A stretch of DNA of 64,000 nt. Origin: Thermodesulfobacteriota bacterium. Lineage in GTDB: Bacteria; Desulfobacterota; QYQD01. The first letter of the stretch is position 1. The number at the start of each line of letters is the position of its first letter. Below the pieces are notes generated by a model. The model was not told where the DNA came from and searched no databases. It saw only the letters and a list, made by a program, of their open reading frames with translations. Position numbers and translations under genes: made by a program. Positions 48,969-58,002 of this stretch are shown piece by piece. The DNA lies in contig JAVHLC010000007.1 in NCBI GenBank assembly GCA_031082315.1, positions 62,001-126,000 on the forward strand, read 5' to 3'.

Positions 48969-49750
48969 TGATCCTTATATGTACGTGACTTACCCTCTCT
49001 ATTTAATTCAGCTAACTTGGCGTACTTAAAAAATTTATTCACCGAATCGGTAATGGCCAAGGTGAATCCCTGTGCGCCGTCCAGGACCCCAAATTTTAAA
49101 AAATAATCCTGTAAAAATGTAAGAACTGCGCGCAGGGCAGCAGACCAGACCGAGGCTTTTCTGCCCTGGTCAAATGCCTCTTGGGCGGCCAAGGCGGAAT
49201 AATGATCGATCTTGAGTAAAATCTGGCTGAGGCGACTTTCAGTGTAATGCTCTATGGGCACATCCAAGTCCTGCACAGGGCCATTGACCACGATGGATTC
49301 GTGAACGTTTGCCGGGGACATTTGGCCGCGATCCTTCTGAAAAAACCTGATAACCCGGTCCGGCCACCATCCGGAGTGCCTGATCCATCGCCCCTGAAAG
49401 TAGTTTTTTCTGGGGAAGCTATACCCGGCAATACTTCCTGAATCTTTAGAAACAATATGTTTTATAGCAAGAGCGGTTTCCGGTGGGATTCGCTCATCTG
49501 CATCCAGTACAAGGACCCACCGATTTCTGCACTTATCAATGGCGAATTGTTTCTGGAGACCAAATCCCCGCCAGGGTTCGATGAATACGTCGCACCCAAA
49601 GTCTGATGCAATTTTTACCGTGTCATCCGTGCTCCCAAAATCCACCACCACAATCTGCCCGGCAAAATCTATGTTTTTGAGGCAATCGGGCAGGTTATTT
49701 GCCTCGTTTTTGGTTATGATAGCTACAGAGAAAGGTGTCTTATTGTCCAT
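48965..49750 (-). CDS. family 2 glycosyltransferase, WaaE/KdtX-like
   Basis: 261 aa. FSVAIITKNEANNLPDCL, VVVDFGSTDDTVKIA, EPWRGFGLQKQFAIDKC, VLVLDADERIP, YFQGRWIRHSGWWPDRVIRFFQKDRG and VPIEHYTE match the WaaE beta-1,4-glucosyltransferase group that decorates the inner core heptose. Promoter region lies in the 500-bp gap to the right. Confidence 0.9.
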   Translation of the reverse strand: MDNKTPFSVAIITKNEANNLPDCLKNIDFAGQIVVVDFGSTDDTVKIASDFGCDVFIEPWRGFGLQKQFAIDKCRNRWVLVLDADERIPPETALAIKHIVSKDSGSIAGYSFPRKNYFQGRWIRHSGWWPDRVIRFFQKDRGQMSPANVHESIVVNGPVQDLDVPIEHYTESRLSQILLKIDHYSALAAQEAFDQGRKASVWSAALRAVLTFLQDYFLKFGVLDGAQGFTLAITDSVNKFFKYAKLAELNREGKSRTYKDQ

Positions 49751-50250
49751 AAGTTGGCTATTATTTTAGGAATTCGAATAATACTTAACATAGATATAAT
49801 CTTATTAAAAGAATGATTTTTTTGCTTGGAAAAGACAAAAAACGTCATTATAATCGACAAAACAATTATCGACCACGACACTTGATACGTTAATTAGCTT
49901 AGATGGACGCCCCGCATTCTGTAAAAAGATGTTGAAGGATTTGAAGAACAAGTGTTAAGGGGCTTAACCCGCCCGATTTCTTTAATATCTTTTGAAGTTA
50001 CAAGGGAATTTTTTATGACGCGAAAAATTGTAGAAATTACCTTTTATCAATAGGTCGATTGGCGAATCAAGGATCTATTATTGACAGACTGGGTAGGACC
50101 TGAGGAGCTATACAAGAGAGTAAATTCATTGGATGGCGAATTTCTCTGGAGTGATGTATATGTCAAGTTTCTTTGAAACATGCACCCAAGTTATATTCAT
50201 ATTAAATTAAAAGACTTATAGCAAGGTTACCGTATACTTCTGATTTTTGT
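49751..50250. other. AT-rich intergenic region with possible gene remnant
   Basis: No intact gene. Short open pieces such as MTRKIVEITFYQ-stop (50014 onward) and a stretch reading WVGPEELYKRVNSLDGEFLWSDVYVKFL-stop (about 50090-50175, plus strand) look like the decayed end of a coding sequence, but the family cannot be told. Confidence 0.35.
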
Positions 50251-51270
50251 TTGGCTCGTGTGGAGGAAATCTTTTCTTTGAAAGAGATTGTCGTAGATAT
50301 CCGCACCTTATTTCATAGGGCAATTGAGCAGTTCGGTTCCGAAACAGGGGCATTAGAGTTTTTGTCCGAGAATCGTTATAACAAAACTATGTTTCCTACA
50401 ACGGGTCAATATGACTGGTTTTCGGGCCAACTGCTGTATTGCCTGATCCGATACTTGAAGCCGGACAAAATTCTGGAAATGTCTACTGCCTCAGGCTATT
50501 CAGCTATGTTCATGGCGATAGCTCTTAAGAAGAACGGCCAAGGTAAACTTGATACCTATGAATTAGACGCAAAAGCTGCAAACGCTGCCGCCAAATTATT
50601 CAAACAACATCAATTGGTAGAGTTTGTCAACTTGCATGTGGGGGACGCGAGAAAGTTGTCAAAACCGGGGCCATTAGATTACGATATATATTTCCTGGAT
50701 AGCCTCCATACAGAGACATTTGCACGCTGGTTCATTGAAACGCATGTAATGCCCACGAACCGGAGAAACGCCTTGTTTCACATGCACGATATTTTGCCCC
50801 GTCATGCACGTGTCCGCTGCTGGAATGCACCACCAGTCGAAGGAACACCTCTGGACCCCAATTCTCGATTATCTTGGAACCAAAAGCTTAAACGGGCTAT
50901 GCGTGCGTTGATAAATCCCAAGCAAGACCAGGATGATGAACAAATCCCTATTCGTGTTTATCCTCCTGCTGAAACAGGGGTACAGACCTATGATGGAAAT
51001 TGCACAACTGAGGCCATACTGGGAAATGATCTGGCAGCCCTGATGAAACCGGAAGATTATGTCTTTCTCTGTGATATTGCAAACGATTATCCACAACTCT
51101 CACCCCGGAAGTATGATTCATGCGCTATTGGTCGAACAGATTGTAACAATGTCCCTATGGAGTGGAATGAGTCTTGGTGGTGTAAGGTGACCGCCCTCAA
51201 GGCAGCTTACCATTTTTTGCGATTGCGAAATCATCAGGTTTTGGAAAGCTCAAATATGCCACATCCATAA
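50251..51270 (+). CDS. class I SAM-dependent methyltransferase-like protein
   Basis: 339 aa. The Rossmann-like core has KILEMSTASGYSAMFMAIAL, LDTYELDAKAANAAAKLFKQH, VNLHVGDARKL and YDIYFLDSLHTETFARWF, the pattern of Methyltransf_24-type O-methyltransferases. A C-terminal ~150 residues rich in Trp and Cys (CTTEAIL, NESWWCKVTALKAAY) are less typical. It probably modifies a sugar of the O-antigen. The 3' end overlaps the convergent DUF268 gene by 37 bp. Confidence 0.75.
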   Translation: MARVEEIFSLKEIVVDIRTLFHRAIEQFGSETGALEFLSENRYNKTMFPTTGQYDWFSGQLLYCLIRYLKPDKILEMSTASGYSAMFMAIALKKNGQGKLDTYELDAKAANAAAKLFKQHQLVEFVNLHVGDARKLSKPGPLDYDIYFLDSLHTETFARWFIETHVMPTNRRNALFHMHDILPRHARVRCWNAPPVEGTPLDPNSRLSWNQKLKRAMRALINPKQDQDDEQIPIRVYPPAETGVQTYDGNCTTEAILGNDLAALMKPEDYVFLCDIANDYPQLSPRKYDSCAIGRTDCNNVPMEWNESWWCKVTALKAAYHFLRLRNHQVLESSNMPHP

Positions 51271-52061
51271 TGACACGAAAAATTGTTTTTGATGGATACT
51301 TCTTCTAAGTCGGCATTTGCAATAAGATCGCCACGATCATTTACATAGGAAAAGGCATTGATTTTATATTTATCACCCAGCAAGTTTAACAGATATTCTA
51401 TGGAAAAAACCCTGTGGGCATTAAATTCAATCCTTTGTTCACCAATAGGTACGGAAAAATAAAGCTTCCCCCGTTTTTTTAGCATCTTATAAATGTTCTC
51501 CCAACCTAACAGGTGTCCATTATAGTCCAACCTATCTCCATATCTACCGAGGCCAAAATGTTCCAGCGCATGAAGACATGAGACTGAATCGCAGTAATCT
51601 GTTAAATTGAAATTTCTATCCATAAGATCGACACGCCTAAAGCGAATATTTTGAATATTACTATTTAACTCCCTAATATCAAAGACTTCAATTTCTCTAA
51701 ACGATGCAACATGAGCAACAAAGCCGTCTATTCTTGAGCCAATATCGACGTGTTTAATTGGTTTATTTTTGAATATCTTATGAGCAACTAGCAAGTCCTG
51801 ATAGAAATAGTGTCCTGATGCGATTCCGCTTTCTTTATACCTGTCCTCTAAACAAGGATACATTCCCCCAAAGGGGAGACCCATTTTTGTTTGTTGTGCC
51901 TGTCGTTTGATCTCATAATAATTTTTCAAAAATAGAGGCATTCCCTTCATAAAAACAAAAAATGGCACGCCTTTTATGAAAATTCTGAGACGCATGCGTT
52001 GTGACTCCCCAAATCTGGCTGTGCGCTGACCGTAAGCAGGCCAAATGGATACGATATCCAT
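51234..52061 (-). CDS. DUF268 family protein (methyltransferase-like)
   Basis: Up to 275 aa; ATG codons at 23, 38 and 41 are alternative starts. The core KHVDIGSRIDGFVAHVASFREIEVFDIR, CDSVSCLHALEHFGLGRYGD and GKLYFSVPIGEQRIEFNAHRVFSIEYLL is the DUF268 signature, a SAM-methyltransferase-like fold seen in sugar-decoration clusters. Opposite strand to its neighbours and AT-rich, suggesting separate acquisition. Confidence 0.82.
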   Translation of the reverse strand: MDIVSIWPAYGQRTARFGESQRMRLRIFIKGVPFFVFMKGMPLFLKNYYEIKRQAQQTKMGLPFGGMYPCLEDRYKESGIASGHYFYQDLLVAHKIFKNKPIKHVDIGSRIDGFVAHVASFREIEVFDIRELNSNIQNIRFRRVDLMDRNFNLTDYCDSVSCLHALEHFGLGRYGDRLDYNGHLLGWENIYKMLKKRGKLYFSVPIGEQRIEFNAHRVFSIEYLLNLLGDKYKINAFSYVNDRGDLIANADLEEVSIKNNFSCHYGCGIFELSKT

Positions 52062-52233
52062 AGAAATAAGAAGTTAGCTGACCGTACTTTACACTTTTCA
52101 TACCACTACGGTGCCATTAAGACAATGAAATTTATAGGAAAGTATGATATATAACCGGGGTATTCGAGCCGTAGCTCCTCTTATTATAAATTATCAAAAA
52201 ACGGACTGTATGTACGATATAGCTTAAAGTCCC

Positions 52234-53496
52234 ATGTATCAGTTAAGAAAACTTAAATTAAACGGGAAGGCGATTAACTCGCTCAACATAAGTATTCCTC
52301 TGTTAATGGGAATATTCCTATTCTTCAACCCATTTCCCCACACAACTACTATAAAAGAAATTTGTTTTTATCTTTCGGCTTTCATCGTACTTCTGCTTTT
52401 GGTTTTTAAAAAGACTGCTTTTTCCTTTAAGACACCTTTATCCATCCCTTTTACATTGTTTGTTCTTTGGAGTTTCTTTGGCCTCTTTTTTGCGCTTGAT
52501 AAGCCAAATAGCATCCATGATTTTTATGCACATTTACTAAAGTATCTGGCTTTCTATTATCTATTGGTCAATTTTTTTAATACTAAGAAACGGCTCGGAG
52601 TTCTAATATGGATCATAATTTTATCAGCAGCGGCTTTTTCAACCTGGGCAATCACTTATTTTTACTTCTTCCTGGGAAATGATATAGCAACCCAACTTGG
52701 TCTCGGTTTTACTGAAATCCCAATTAATATTATTGGCATTGTAACCTTATTTGCAATTATCCTGTCATTATACCTTTTCCGCCAGGTAACAAATGTATAT
52801 CGTAAAACCTTCCTCGTTATTTGCCTAATAATAACATCTCTGGCAACACTTTTAACGCAAACGCGCGGCACCTTGCTTGCTATGGTCTTTTCATTAACTA
52901 TATTATCTCTGAAAAATAAAAAGGTATTGATGGTTTTTACTGTATCTCTTTTAATCGCTATCGCGTTTTTGCCTGTAAGGCACCGTCTCAACATGGAAAA
53001 TATTATAAATAAATTACGGGACGATCCTAGAACAGGAATAGCTTATAATTTTATCGAAGTTATTAAAGATTACCCAATCACTGGTATCGGTTTTGGGATG
53101 CAAACGTATGCAGATGAAAAGCTTTTAGACAAATACAATGCAAGGGTGCCTACTAACTATAGGCAACCAATTGCTTATAAGGCTCCTCACAACTTATTGA
53201 TTGATGTGGCCGTTAGACTCGGCCTTGTAGGCCTTGTACTGTATCTCTATATAATATTTGCATTTATCCAAATGGGATGGAAGAAGATTAAATATGGAAA
53301 AGACGATTTTATAAGAAGTTGGGGGCGCTGTCTCATGGCTGCATTCGTTGCTGTCTTTATCCAAGGGATGTTTGAAAACACGCACAGTGGCCCGCCTGCG
53401 ATTGTGCTTTACGCTATTTTAGCTATGATGACCATTTTATGGCGTCTTAATATGAAGTCGGATAATCAACTAGATATCAAATCGGCACCCGGTTGA
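52234..53496 (+). CDS. O-antigen ligase family protein (WaaL-like)
   Basis: 420 aa with about 11-12 hydrophobic helices spread over the length and one long periplasmic loop (~270-330, RHRLNMENIINKLRDDPRTGIAYNFIEVIKDYPITGIGFG). The loop contains the Wzy_C/WaaL-type pattern with conserved Arg and AHNLLIDVAVRLGLVG-like sequence (KAPHNLLIDVAVRLGLVG). It should join O-antigen to core-lipid A at the periplasmic face. No clear Shine-Dalgarno. Confidence 0.88.
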   Translation: MYQLRKLKLNGKAINSLNISIPLLMGIFLFFNPFPHTTTIKEICFYLSAFIVLLLLVFKKTAFSFKTPLSIPFTLFVLWSFFGLFFALDKPNSIHDFYAHLLKYLAFYYLLVNFFNTKKRLGVLIWIIILSAAAFSTWAITYFYFFLGNDIATQLGLGFTEIPINIIGIVTLFAIILSLYLFRQVTNVYRKTFLVICLIITSLATLLTQTRGTLLAMVFSLTILSLKNKKVLMVFTVSLLIAIAFLPVRHRLNMENIINKLRDDPRTGIAYNFIEVIKDYPITGIGFGMQTYADEKLLDKYNARVPTNYRQPIAYKAPHNLLIDVAVRLGLVGLVLYLYIIFAFIQMGWKKIKYGKDDFIRSWGRCLMAAFVAVFIQGMFENTHSGPPAIVLYAILAMMTILWRLNMKSDNQLDIKSAPG

Positions 53497-53531
53497 TATT
53501 GTTCATTTTACTGCGCTTGTTTTGAAATTGC

Positions 53532-54671
53532 ATGATACCAAATATTCACAAAATAGCCATTGTCATCCCAAAATATGGTTTAGTAGGTGGGGCAGAAGGT
53601 TTTGCCGCTGAATTAACTGAAAGGATTGCTCAGGATAAACGATTTGAAGTGCATGTTTTTGCTAATAAATGGCAAAAAAACTCGGAACATATCACCTTTC
53701 ACCGCGTTCCGATTATTGGTCTCCCCAAGTTTCTGACCACGATTAGTTTCGCGTATTTCGCAGACCGCAAGATATCAAAAATGGCCTTCGATTTGGTCCA
53801 CGCCCATGACAGGATATTTAATGCCGACATATTTACCATGCACGGTATCCCGCACCGAATCTGGGTCCGTGAAGTGCGCAAAAAACAAACGAGTCTCTTT
53901 GATTGCGCAACGGCATGGGTCGAAAAAAAACTGGTCACAAACAAAAGATGCCGGAAATTCCTTGCCGTATCCGACTTGGGCAAGGGAAAATTCTTACAGG
54001 AATATCGAGAGGTTGATCCCGATAAAGTTCAGGTCATTCATCCTGGTGTTGATATCCAAAGATTTCAAGGGGTTGATCGGCAGCTTTACCGTCAGGAGAT
54101 AAAAAGACAATTTGGCATAGGTCTGTCGGATAAGGTGATTTTATTCGTTTCCATGAATTTTGATATTAAGGGCCTCGACAAGCTTATGATGGGACTAGCA
54201 AAATTCAAGTCGGAATATCCATCAGAAAAGTTTAGATTATTGGTCGTGGGCAAGGGTGATGCTAATAAATACGGCCGTCTTGCTCAGAATTTAGGAATCA
54301 AAGATCATGTAATTTTTACCGGAGTCGTCCAGAAGGAAAACCTTGACAGGATATATCTCGCCTGCGATATCTTTTCCATGCTTTCGAGATTTGATACCTT
54401 TGGGATGTCTGTACTCGAAGCCATGTCTGCTTCTTTGCCGGTCATGATTAGCGGAAAAGTAGGGGCAAAGGACCTGGTGAAAGAGGGGGTTAATGGATTT
54501 GTTATTGAGAATACAGACAATGCAGGTGAAATTGCTGACAGGATTGCCTTGATGTTTAATGAGGAAGTTAGGTCCAAAATGGGTAAGGAAGCCTTCAAAA
54601 CAGCGCTCCATAAAACATGGGAAGTGGCAGTGGATAGGGTCTTGAAGGTATATGAAGAGGAGATGTATTAA
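53532..54671 (+). CDS. family 4 glycosyltransferase (GT-B, WaaG-like)
   Basis: 379 aa. N-terminal domain KIAIVIPKYGLVGGAEGFAAELTERIAQ and DLVHAHDRIFNADIFTMHGIPHRIW, C-terminal donor domain with VIHPGVDIQRF, LLVVGKGDANKYGRLA, VIFTGVVQKENLDRIYLACDIFSMLSRFDTFGMSVLEAMSASLPV (the EX7E motif region). Resembles WaaG, which adds the first outer-core hexose. Stop is directly followed by the next gene. Confidence 0.9.
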   Translation: MIPNIHKIAIVIPKYGLVGGAEGFAAELTERIAQDKRFEVHVFANKWQKNSEHITFHRVPIIGLPKFLTTISFAYFADRKISKMAFDLVHAHDRIFNADIFTMHGIPHRIWVREVRKKQTSLFDCATAWVEKKLVTNKRCRKFLAVSDLGKGKFLQEYREVDPDKVQVIHPGVDIQRFQGVDRQLYRQEIKRQFGIGLSDKVILFVSMNFDIKGLDKLMMGLAKFKSEYPSEKFRLLVVGKGDANKYGRLAQNLGIKDHVIFTGVVQKENLDRIYLACDIFSMLSRFDTFGMSVLEAMSASLPVMISGKVGAKDLVKEGVNGFVIENTDNAGEIADRIALMFNEEVRSKMGKEAFKTALHKTWEVAVDRVLKVYEEEMY

Positions 54672-55295
54672 GTGGGTTATAGAAATTTTAAACGAGAGAT
54701 AAAAAGAATCTTGCCTGCTAAAGTATGGGATAGATTGTTTTGGATAATTAAAGGAAGACCCATACCCCCTCCCCATTTAGTGAAGCAATGGGTAGTAAAA
54801 AAATATGCGGATAGGTTCAAGATTAGAATTATGATAGAAACTGGAACGTATTATGGAGATATGGTTGAGTCGATGAGGAATCACTTTGCATCTATACACT
54901 CTATAGAAGTATATAAACCTTTGTATCAAAACGCAGTTAAAAAGTTTGTGGGTCATAATCATATTTGTCTGTATCATGCTGATAGTGGATATATTTTACC
55001 AAAAATTTTAAGCAATATTAAAGAGCCGGCTCTGTTTTGGCTTGATGCTCATTATTCGGGAGGAGAGACTGGTAGGGGAGATTTAGACACACCAATCATG
55101 AAAGAATTGCAATATATTTTCAGCCATCCTATTAAGAACCATGTCATCTTAATTGATGATGCAAGAAGCTTTATCGGACAAAATGGTTATCCTACCTTGT
55201 CTCAACTCAGAGAGTTTGTGGGGGAAAAGTACTCGAACTCAATTTTTGATGTCAAAGATGACATAATACGGATTCATGAAGGGGCAATAGATTAA
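54672..55295 (+). CDS. putative class I methyltransferase-like protein of an LPS locus
   Basis: 207 aa from GTG 54672, immediately after the preceding stop. RIMIETGTYYGDMVESMRNHFASIHSIEVYKPLYQNAVKKF, ICLYHADSGYILPKIL and ALFWLDAHYSGGETGRGDLDTPIMKELQYI form a SAM-methyltransferase-like core where the acidic 'DAHYSGG' loop replaces the usual catalytic segment. Similar small proteins are scattered in O-antigen and glycan loci; activity unproven. The polar overlap-free junction suggests coupling with the glycosyltransferase. Confidence 0.65.
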   Translation: MGYRNFKREIKRILPAKVWDRLFWIIKGRPIPPPHLVKQWVVKKYADRFKIRIMIETGTYYGDMVESMRNHFASIHSIEVYKPLYQNAVKKFVGHNHICLYHADSGYILPKILSNIKEPALFWLDAHYSGGETGRGDLDTPIMKELQYIFSHPIKNHVILIDDARSFIGQNGYPTLSQLREFVGEKYSNSIFDVKDDIIRIHEGAID

Positions 55296-55314
55296 CTATT
55301 TAAAACTACATGGG

Positions 55315-56214
55315 ATGGCTGGTTATAAAAAATTAGAAATATCTATCATCATTGTCTCTTATAACACAGTTGACTTGATTGGCGACTGCCTTGATTCAAT
55401 TGAGGCGTTTAAAGATTGTAGCAGAGAAATATTTGTTGTTGATAATGCTTCAAACGATGGAAGTGCTATTTTCATCAAAAATAATTATCCATCAGTCCAT
55501 CTCATTGCGAATACCGAAAATAAGGGATTTGCTGCAGCCAATAACCAAGCACGGGAACGGTGCCAGGGACGCTACATCTTCTTCCTTAATCCAGATACAA
55601 AGATTGCGCATCCAGAGTGCTTGAAGAAGATGATTTTATTCATGGATGGTAATCCTCATATTGGCCTTGCCGGTACGAAAGTCATCAATCCAGACGGGAC
55701 GTTACAAGAATCCATATCTTACAGATATCCGGGAGAGAAATACACCACCAATGAGCTATCCGGACTAACAGGTTCTATCGCCTGTGTTCTGGGTGCAAGC
55801 ATGATAGCACGTTCAGAAATAATAAAAAAAATCGGTGGATTTGATGAAGATTTCTTTCTTTACGGCGAGGATCAGGATATGTGTCTAAGAATTCGAAAGT
55901 TAGGATATGAGATTGGGTATAATGATTCTGCTGTGGTCGTTCACTTAGGAGGACGGAGTGAACGAAACTTCGCATCTTCAGATACATGGAGAAAAAAAAT
56001 TATTGCAGAATATGTCTTTTATAAAAAGCATTATCTTCCTGAAACAATCGAGAAAATCAGCAGAGCACATTTAGTAAAAGCCTGCTGGAGGATAGCAACG
56101 CTGAATCTAACGATTCCTTTTATGAAAGACAAGGCAAGGGCAAAGGAAAAACTGATTAAATATCGAGTTATTTATCATACAATAAAGAACGTTGTACATC
56201 AATTACCAAGGTAG
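55315..56214 (+). CDS. family 2 glycosyltransferase (rhamnosyltransferase-like)
   Basis: 299 aa GT-A enzyme. LEISIIIVSYNTVDLIGDCL, VVDNASNDGSAIF, NKGFAAANNQARERC, FFLNPDTKIAHPEC (DxD), GASMIARSEIIKKIGGFDEDFFLYGEDQDMCLRIRKLGY. A paralogue of the 48024-48968 product and probably adds a deoxyhexose. Its 3' end overlaps the frame of the next gene, whose likely start is 8 bp downstream of the stop. Confidence 0.92.
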   Translation: MAGYKKLEISIIIVSYNTVDLIGDCLDSIEAFKDCSREIFVVDNASNDGSAIFIKNNYPSVHLIANTENKGFAAANNQARERCQGRYIFFLNPDTKIAHPECLKKMILFMDGNPHIGLAGTKVINPDGTLQESISYRYPGEKYTTNELSGLTGSIACVLGASMIARSEIIKKIGGFDEDFFLYGEDQDMCLRIRKLGYEIGYNDSAVVVHLGGRSERNFASSDTWRKKIIAEYVFYKKHYLPETIEKISRAHLVKACWRIATLNLTIPFMKDKARAKEKLIKYRVIYHTIKNVVHQLPR

Positions 56215-56221
56215 GAAAATT

Positions 56222-57046
56222 ATGGAATCAGCCCCTTCAAACTGCATCCTATGCAACAGTCCAAATCGATCTGTTCTGATTCGAAAGGGAGATTGGACTG
56301 CCTTCAAATGTGATAATTGCGGGTTAGGCTTTCTTGATCCTCGCCCAGATCCAACAGAATTAAATCAGCTTTATAAAGAAAGTTATTTCCAAAGCCATTA
56401 TGACAAAGGTCTACAAGTTAACTCGCTTGAAATGAGACGCCGTATTTCCCAGGAAGACCATCGGATCAAGTTTTTTCGTTCATTAAAAAAAAATGGCCGG
56501 CTTGTCGATATCGGATGCGGCATGGGCTATTTTTTGTATGCCTCTCGTATGTATGGATATGACGTAGAGGGGGTAGATATTTCTGATTATGCAGCCTCCT
56601 ACATAATGGATGAACTTAAAATACCAGTAAGGATAGGATCTATTGCCGAAATCGACTTTGAAGACCAATCGGTCGATATGATTACGATGTGGCACTTTTT
56701 GGAGCATACCCCTAACCCAGAGGATTACCTGAAAAAAGCCTGGGTGTGGTTAAAACCAAGTGGGCTTATGATTGTCGATGTCCCCAATTATGAAGGAACA
56801 GATGCAAAAAAGACCTGGGCTGAGTGGCCGGGTTGGTCTATTCCTTACCATCTTTATCATTTTACCCCAAAAGCGTTAAAAACCATGCTGTCAAAACATG
56901 GGTTTAAAATTATCCGTACAAAGAACTATCATTCGGAGTATATCAAAAACAAACTCAAACAGATTCCTGGTATAAATCTCTTTGCCCGATTAATTGCAAA
57001 GGGGTTTTCCGGTAATAGTTATGCCGTTGTCGCACAAAAGGAGTAA
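56222..57046 (+). CDS. SAM-dependent methyltransferase with N-terminal zinc ribbon
   Basis: 274 aa from ATG 56222 (TAGGAAAA upstream). N-terminal CxxC pairs (NCILCNSPNRS and KCDNCGLGFLDPRPD) resemble the zinc-binding start of sugar C-methyltransferases. The core has LVDIGCGMGYFLYASRMYGYDVEGVDISDYAASY and DMITMWHFLEHTPNPEDYLKKAW, then YHLYHFTPKALKTML. Likely methylates a nucleotide-bound or polymer sugar of the O-antigen. Confidence 0.9.
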   Translation: MESAPSNCILCNSPNRSVLIRKGDWTAFKCDNCGLGFLDPRPDPTELNQLYKESYFQSHYDKGLQVNSLEMRRRISQEDHRIKFFRSLKKNGRLVDIGCGMGYFLYASRMYGYDVEGVDISDYAASYIMDELKIPVRIGSIAEIDFEDQSVDMITMWHFLEHTPNPEDYLKKAWVWLKPSGLMIVDVPNYEGTDAKKTWAEWPGWSIPYHLYHFTPKALKTMLSKHGFKIIRTKNYHSEYIKNKLKQIPGINLFARLIAKGFSGNSYAVVAQKE

Positions 57047-57066
57047 CTTATCTTAGGAATAGTTTT

Positions 57067-58002
57067 ATGAAGAAAACTTGTCATCTAGATCGCATGATAA
57101 CAAGTCAAATATACCGATTTAACAGACTTCTGGTAAAAGATATCGACAACACACCCATACTTAAGGAATTCGGGTACGCGGTATTAGACCAAGAAACATG
57201 CCTCTTTCATCAGGACGTATCATGCGGTGATCATTATTTGGATATCTTGCACAAGCTGATTGAACAAAGCATGTTGCACAAGAAGGGAAGACCTGTTGTT
57301 CGCTTTGCTGACGGAGAATATGCATTCTACAATTATGACCTGAGTTGTAACGGCCTTTATCAACAGGCAGAATCTGTTCGGGCTATCAAAAAGGCAATGC
57401 CTTCACATCTTGAGGCGCTGAAAACGCTTGCTGGATTGGGAAAGTTTGCCCCCTTAATTTTCCCGGGGAATATGCATCAAGAAGCAAAAGGATTTTTCTC
57501 GTTCTTACGTAAGTCCAAACAAGGTGGTTCAGCCTCAACATTCGTGAATTTTCTCTACCAGAACCACATCGAGCTGACCGGTGACAATTATCTGCCATTT
57601 TATATAGTCTATGCCTATCTTACCTCTGAGGATTTTGCCCGTCTCGTTAATCATAAAAAGGTATGTATCCTGAGTTCAGAATGTAATATGAATTCGTGCA
57701 TTCAATGGTTTGATCGATTTTCGAGTTGTCCGGAAATTGCCTTTATAGAACTCCCCGATGCCTATGTCGCAACGCAATGGGAAAAGATGAGAGAAGATAT
57801 TCTAAAACAACTACCATCAGATACGAATATTTGTCTAGTTGGAGCGGGTGCTGGCGCCCTTTTAGTATGTGTTGACGTAGCTCAACGGTTTGCTATACCA
57901 GCTATTGATGCCGGGCATGTCTTAAATATGATGAATGATCGTGAAGATAAATCAAAGGGGCCAAGGCTTTATACTATAAGAAAAATTCAGGATTCACGAT
58001 GA
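57067..58002 (+). CDS. GT-D-fold (DUF1792-like) putative glycosyltransferase
   Basis: 311 aa. PVVRFADGEYAFYNYD (residues ~77-92) matches the acidic RFxDGE motif of GT-D glycosyltransferases. The C-terminal LVGAGAGALLVCVDVAQRFAIPAIDAGHVLNMM matches the conserved 'G...A.DIGH' end of that fold. Known GT-D members extend O-glycans of adhesins, so presence in an LPS-type locus is less usual. Stop overlaps the next gene start (ATGA). Confidence 0.72.
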   Translation: MKKTCHLDRMITSQIYRFNRLLVKDIDNTPILKEFGYAVLDQETCLFHQDVSCGDHYLDILHKLIEQSMLHKKGRPVVRFADGEYAFYNYDLSCNGLYQQAESVRAIKKAMPSHLEALKTLAGLGKFAPLIFPGNMHQEAKGFFSFLRKSKQGGSASTFVNFLYQNHIELTGDNYLPFYIVYAYLTSEDFARLVNHKKVCILSSECNMNSCIQWFDRFSSCPEIAFIELPDAYVATQWEKMREDILKQLPSDTNICLVGAGAGALLVCVDVAQRFAIPAIDAGHVLNMMNDREDKSKGPRLYTIRKIQDSR

